From Coprococcus sp. OM04-5BH (GTDB taxonomy: Bacteria > Bacillota > Clostridia > Lachnospirales > Lachnospiraceae), in contig NZ_QULM01000001.1 in assembly GCF_003482105.1 (NCBI RefSeq), positions 434,001-498,000 on the forward strand: a stretch of DNA of 64,000 bases, read 5' to 3'. The notes beneath the pieces were generated by a model, which saw only the letters and a program-made list of their open reading frames with translations, had not been told where the DNA came from and ran no database searches. This document shows, in pieces, positions 60,581-64,000 of this stretch. How positions within the stretch are numbered: position 1 is the first letter of the stretch; each line of letters begins with the position of its first letter. Both the position numbers and the translations under genes were made by a program.

Positions 60581-62275
60581 ATGAGGAAAGTGAATTTCAA
60601 GGTAAGAAATATTGGCTCTGAGAAGTACTTATCATATGTATTGGATGACGATTGCGATTTCGATGAAGAGCTTTTGGATTACCTCGAAGACAATAAGATT
60701 GGGGAACTTATAGATATTATATATGAGGAGGACGATGAGAACGATTACTTCACATATAACATTACTGATAGAGTCACTGTAGATACCCTTTTTAAGGATA
60801 AGGTTAATGCAGAGAAATTATTAGGAGTTATAAGAGGTATTGCAACCAGTATTGTGAACCTCAGAGATCTGGGTATACCAATATCATACATTATACTTCA
60901 CAGAGGCTTTACATATGTAAACCCTGTTACATATGACGTTAAGCTCATATGTCTGCCGATTGAGTCGGGTGCCAGCATGAATGCAGAGTTCAGACATTTT
61001 GCCAAGAATCTTATAGTGAATGCCCAGTATGATACAACAGAGGACTGTAATTACATTGCGAAGGTTCTTAATCTGTTAAATGTGGAGAAGTTCACCATAA
61101 GAGCATTCGCCGGTGAACTTACAGAGCTTATGGAATCCGCAGGAATGGATGTTGAGGAAGCGTTTGTGGATCTTGACGGCGGAATAGAAGTTTCACAGTC
61201 AGCGAATGCGGTTGTCGATGAGGGAAACGGAATCGACGATCTTCCGGAATTTAAGGACGTTGCATTTGATGAGGAAGATGATGATGGGCTCGATATGTAT
61301 GAGGAAGAGCCGACGGAGGCGAATACCATATTCAAGGATCTTGATCTTGACGCTGAGGAGCCTTACGACGGCGAGACAGAGACCCTTACATCAGGGGAGT
61401 CTGTGGCAGCCGGTGTGGGTTCGGTCAACATGGATGCCTTTGACGACAGTGCCCTTGAGGAGCTTAAGATAGATGATACCCTTGAGGAATATCCGGATGA
61501 TGAAGTGGCATCGGAGGAAGAGGCGGCAGCAGAGCCTGAGCTTGATCTTGAGGATATAATACCTGAGATTAAACCGGTTAAGATACAGCCTAAGGTTGAG
61601 GAGATTGCCCATACAGCAGAGGGTGTTACAGAGGTTGCACCTGTAGCGGAAACGGAGGACAAACCGGTTCTCATTGATACAACAGAGATAGATGATCTTA
61701 TAGATCATCCTCCTGTTATGAAGAGTATCAAGATAAACAGAGCTAAGATCATTCAGAGAGCAGTAAACGAGATTGAGGATGATAAGATAGAAAATCCTAC
61801 AGAGAACATTATTGCTTCAGGACTTGATGCGGATGCCGAGCCTGAGACTAATATGGATCCTGCAACAATTCCGGAAGCAGGAAATGATGATGAGACAGGT
61901 TCTACTGTTGAGCTTACAGCGGGAATGAACGTTGTGCCGGATACAGAGGAGGATAATAAGGCGTCAAATGCACCAAAGGCTATGCCGTATATAGTGAGGG
62001 TTAATACCGGAGAAAGAGTTATGATCAATAAGGCGGTATTTAAGATTGGCAAGGCAAATCGAGGGGTTGATTTTACCATCAGCGGTAATGGTGCGGTAAG
62101 CAGAGTGCATGCCATAATATATCAGAGAGAGGATGGATGTTATCTGAAAGACAACAAGACCACCAACTCAACATATGTAAATGGACAGAAGCTTGCGGAG
62201 AACCAGGAGGTACTTCTTAAGAACGACTCAGAAATAGTTCTTGGAGATGAAGATTTTATTTTTAAATTAAGTTAA
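60581..62275 (+). CDS. DUF6382/FHA-domain protein
   Basis: 564-aa cytosolic protein. The N-terminal 190 residues (KVNFKVRNIGSEKYLSYVL, GIATSIVNLRDLGIPISYIILHRGFTYVNP) form a DUF6382-type domain as in the next gene. A long, very acidic linker (about 215-450, rich in Asp, Glu, Pro) follows, then an FHA domain (about 475-564: GERVMINKAVFKIGKANRGVDFTISGNGAVSRVHAIIYQREDG, NSTYVNGQKL). FHA domains bind phosphothreonine, which suggests action in a Ser/Thr kinase pathway; the kinase is not in this window. Start ATG 60581, after AGGAGG at 60568-60573. Confidence 0.88.
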   Translation: MRKVNFKVRNIGSEKYLSYVLDDDCDFDEELLDYLEDNKIGELIDIIYEEDDENDYFTYNITDRVTVDTLFKDKVNAEKLLGVIRGIATSIVNLRDLGIPISYIILHRGFTYVNPVTYDVKLICLPIESGASMNAEFRHFAKNLIVNAQYDTTEDCNYIAKVLNLLNVEKFTIRAFAGELTELMESAGMDVEEAFVDLDGGIEVSQSANAVVDEGNGIDDLPEFKDVAFDEEDDDGLDMYEEEPTEANTIFKDLDLDAEEPYDGETETLTSGESVAAGVGSVNMDAFDDSALEELKIDDTLEEYPDDEVASEEEAAAEPELDLEDIIPEIKPVKIQPKVEEIAHTAEGVTEVAPVAETEDKPVLIDTTEIDDLIDHPPVMKSIKINRAKIIQRAVNEIEDDKIENPTENIIASGLDADAEPETNMDPATIPEAGNDDETGSTVELTAGMNVVPDTEEDNKASNAPKAMPYIVRVNTGERVMINKAVFKIGKANRGVDFTISGNGAVSRVHAIIYQREDGCYLKDNKTTNSTYVNGQKLAENQEVLLKNDSEIVLGDEDFIFKLS

Positions 62276-62305
62276 TAACCAAGACCCTCTGATATGGAGG
62301 GAAGG

Positions 62306-62328
62306 AGCAGGTAGCAATACCTGCTTTT
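62306..62328 (+). terminator. Terminator after the FHA gene
   Basis: AGCAGGTA (62306-62313) with TACCTGCT (62318-62325) and GCAA loop, followed by TTTT. The structured repeat begins 7 nt after. Confidence 0.85.
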
Positions 62329-62334
62329 GGTTAT

Positions 62335-62422
62335 GTAGTGATGTCCGTGACATCGTTACGCTGCAGCAATCCTTGTCGTAGGAAGCGTCAAGTGTCGAAG
62401 ACATATTTGTAATGGTTGCTGC
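62335..62422 (+). repeat. Structured repeat family, copy with two hairpins
   Basis: Hairpin A: GTAGTGATGTC (62335-62345) with GACATCGTTAC (62349-62359). Hairpin B: GCAGCAATCC (62363-62372) with GGTTGCTGC (62414-62422). The inner stem TGTC-GAA-GACA (62393-62403), with ATATTTGTAATGG after it, matches the 3.74-kb copy. Compared with the 53.45-kb copy, hairpin A carries A-to-G change that keeps a G-T pair, which supports conservation as RNA. Confidence 0.8.
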
Positions 62423-62507
62423 TCGATGGTGTTATTATACTGCACGCTGATTTGATGTTCTTTTTTAACATAAATCGGCTGATGATCAATAAGGGGAGGA
62501 TTACGGA

Positions 62508-64000
62508 ATGAAAAAAGACAGACTTGTTTCAAGAGTTGAAGACGGAAAGCATAGCCTTAAGTATAATCTTGATGTGGAGGATGCGGTTGATACCAGAGTA
62601 TACGATATGAGTACAACAGGAAAGCTGCCTCATATGTTCCCATGCCACATGGAAGAGGACGGGGGAGCAAGAATATTCACATATAAGATAGGTGATAAGG
62701 TGCCTGTTCAGGAGTTCTTGAAAAAAGAGGTGAATAAGCCACAGATGCTGACACTTCTCTATAACCTTCTGGCGGGACTGGAAGATTTCGGACTGAACAT
62801 GGTATCTCTCAGTTATGTGGCCAAGGATGTACAATACATATATGTCACACCTGAAAATCAGGAGGTTTCGTTCGTGGTGGTGCCTGTAAATAAGGAAACT
62901 ACGGATCTCAATGAAGTCAGACAACTGATAAAGGACATTATTGCAGGTGCAAGATACTTCGAGATGGACAGGGACAACTATGTTGCAAAGCTCATAAGCT
63001 TTTTAAACAGACCGGGAACATTTTCTCTTGGAGACATGAAGAAGTATGTTGAACAGATGCTTCTTGAGATAGGAATAGATATAGCTGCTATAAATAAAAA
63101 TAAGCAGGAACAGATCAAGGCTGCAGAAAAGGCAAATGCAGATGCAGGCAAAGTAAGCAGGCTTGGCGTAATGATGAACAATGCGAGGATGAATGAAAAT
63201 GTTCAGGCACCGATGCCACAGGGACAGCCGGCACCGATGCCGCAGGGACAGCCGGGCTTCGGTCAGGCACCAATGCCGGGCTTCGGCCAGTTCGGTCAGC
63301 CGGCACCAATGCCACAGAACCAGAACAGACCGGTACAGAATGGACAGGCGAATTTTGGACAGTCGGCACCGATGCCGCAGGGACGGCCGGCCCCGATGCC
63401 ACAGGGACAGCCGGGCTTCGGCCAGGCACCAATGCCGGGCTTCGGCCAGTTCAGTCAGCCGGCACCAATGCCACAGAACCAGAACAGACCGGCAAACTTT
63501 GGACAGCCGGCACCGAGGCCACAGGGACAGCCGGGCTTTGGCCAGGCACCAATGCCGGGCTTCGGACAGTTCGGTCAGGCACCAATGCCGGATTTCAGTC
63601 ATTTTGGACAGCCGGCTCCGGGATTTAATAACTTCGGCCAGGCACCGGAAGAACCATCAATGCCGGCCGCACCAAAAGCACCTGAGGTACCGCCGATACC
63701 TGAAGTACCGCCGATACCTGAAGTACCGCCGATACCTGAAGCACCTCAGACACCGGAAATATCATCAATGCCGGAATTTGATGATGACCAGAAGACAATA
63801 TCAGCAGATGATATTGAAGATCTGATAAATATACCGACACCAAAGAGCCCTGAAGTGCCACCAGTGCCGGAAGCACCAAAGGCACCTGAAGTACCACCGA
63901 TGCCGGCCGTACCAAAGGCACCTGAAGTACCGCCGATGCCGGAAGCACCAAAGGCACCTGAAGTACCGCCGATGCCGGAAGCACCAAAGGCACCTGAAGT
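62508..64000 (+). CDS. DUF6382-like protein with proline-rich repeats, partial (runs off the end)
   Basis: Open from ATG 62508 (AAGGGGAGG upstream, 7-11 nt) to the window edge, 497 codons without stop. The N-terminal part (about 1-195) resembles the preceding gene's domain: VEDGKHSLKYNLDVEDAV, LYNLLAGLEDFGLNMVSLSYVAKDVQYIYVTPENQEVSFVVVPVN, LIKDIIAGARYFEMD. From about residue 235, Pro/Gln/Gly/Phe repeats: units of QPAPMPQGQPGFGQAPMPGF (three rounds), then VPPIPE, and from 63840 on the 12-residue unit PKAPEVPPMPEA repeating to the edge. The extended proline-rich arm may continue into an FHA domain, as in the sister gene, but that is not visible here. Confidence 0.85.
   Translation, partial: MKKDRLVSRVEDGKHSLKYNLDVEDAVDTRVYDMSTTGKLPHMFPCHMEEDGGARIFTYKIGDKVPVQEFLKKEVNKPQMLTLLYNLLAGLEDFGLNMVSLSYVAKDVQYIYVTPENQEVSFVVVPVNKETTDLNEVRQLIKDIIAGARYFEMDRDNYVAKLISFLNRPGTFSLGDMKKYVEQMLLEIGIDIAAINKNKQEQIKAAEKANADAGKVSRLGVMMNNARMNENVQAPMPQGQPAPMPQGQPGFGQAPMPGFGQFGQPAPMPQNQNRPVQNGQANFGQSAPMPQGRPAPMPQGQPGFGQAPMPGFGQFSQPAPMPQNQNRPANFGQPAPRPQGQPGFGQAPMPGFGQFGQAPMPDFSHFGQPAPGFNNFGQAPEEPSMPAAPKAPEVPPIPEVPPIPEVPPIPEAPQTPEISSMPEFDDDQKTISADDIEDLINIPTPKSPEVPPVPEAPKAPEVPPMPAVPKAPEVPPMPEAPKAPEVPPMPEAPKAPE

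Noticed and set aside
62335..62422. CRISPR-like repeats at 53.45 and 62.34 kb
   Set aside because: Copies are single, distant, have no regular spacers and no cas genes are present; they are structured repeats instead.
63193..63825. 210-aa plus-strand open frame rich in Arg and His
   Set aside because: Shadow frame of the proline-rich repeats of the partial DUF6382-like gene; repetitive composition explains the length.

Overview
The window reads as a chromosomal segment from a low-to-moderate GC Clostridia bacterium, most likely a Lachnospiraceae-type gut organism. This rests on AGA/AGG-rich arginine usage, strong AGGAGG ribosome binding sites, the tmk-holB-ricT-tRNA methyltransferase-rsmI order, RepA_N/ParA/TnpV mobile-element genes, and a Gram-positive type IV pilus locus. 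Genus is not determinable from sequence alone.

Region 1 (1-18.66 kb) is mostly core metabolism and information processing: hflX, a membrane-anchored repeat protein, aroD, a DMT transporter, a Gfo/Idh/MocA oxidoreductase, an Orn/Lys/Arg decarboxylase, a hipBA toxin-antitoxin pair with a very clear operator-promoter, then tmk-holB-ricT-methyltransferase-rsmI. A response regulator and its histidine kinase follow, with an MNT/HEPN toxin-antitoxin pair sitting between them, then a second DMT transporter and a strong terminator.

Region 2 (18.67-32.45 kb) is an accessory island abutting the 3' end of a tRNA-Arg(CCU) gene. It holds a decayed membrane-protein gene, a truncated Y-family polymerase, an XRE regulator with an ImmA-type metallopeptidase and a four-site operator array, a CpXC protein, a frameshifted class D beta-lactamase remnant, an ABC-2 transporter with a two-component system, TnpV and other gene fragments, and a plasmid-like parB-parA-parB-repA module. 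The module has palindromic iterons inside repA and a TTAGCT-rich cluster upstream of parB. No integrase or conjugation apparatus is visible, so it looks like a remnant integrative or plasmid-derived element.

Region 3 (32.8-53.4 kb) starts with a MacB-like ABC exporter (ATPase, CARDB-like accessory protein, permease) and continues into a type IV pilus locus: a 1918-residue prepilin-like adhesin with about 20 GLUG-type repeats, three smaller pilin-like proteins, a small membrane gene broken by an in-frame stop, pilD, pilC, a PilM-PilN fusion, pilO, pilB, a DUF523 gene, pilT, and the major pilin pilA. pilA has its own promoter and a structured leader.

Region 4 (53.4-64 kb) holds a DUF1846 protein, an acyl-CoA synthetase, a diaminopimelate-decarboxylase-like enzyme, a cyclophilin, MltG, a DUF6382/FHA protein, and a proline-rich DUF6382-like protein that runs off the window end.

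Scattered through the intergenic spaces is a family of short structured repeats. Each has an outer stem, an inner stem closed by a GAA or GTA triloop, and a trailing ATTTnnAATGG-like block. Copies occur at about 3.74, 34.49 (tandem), 34.72, 53.45 and 62.34 kb, and this is the least explained feature of the core regions.
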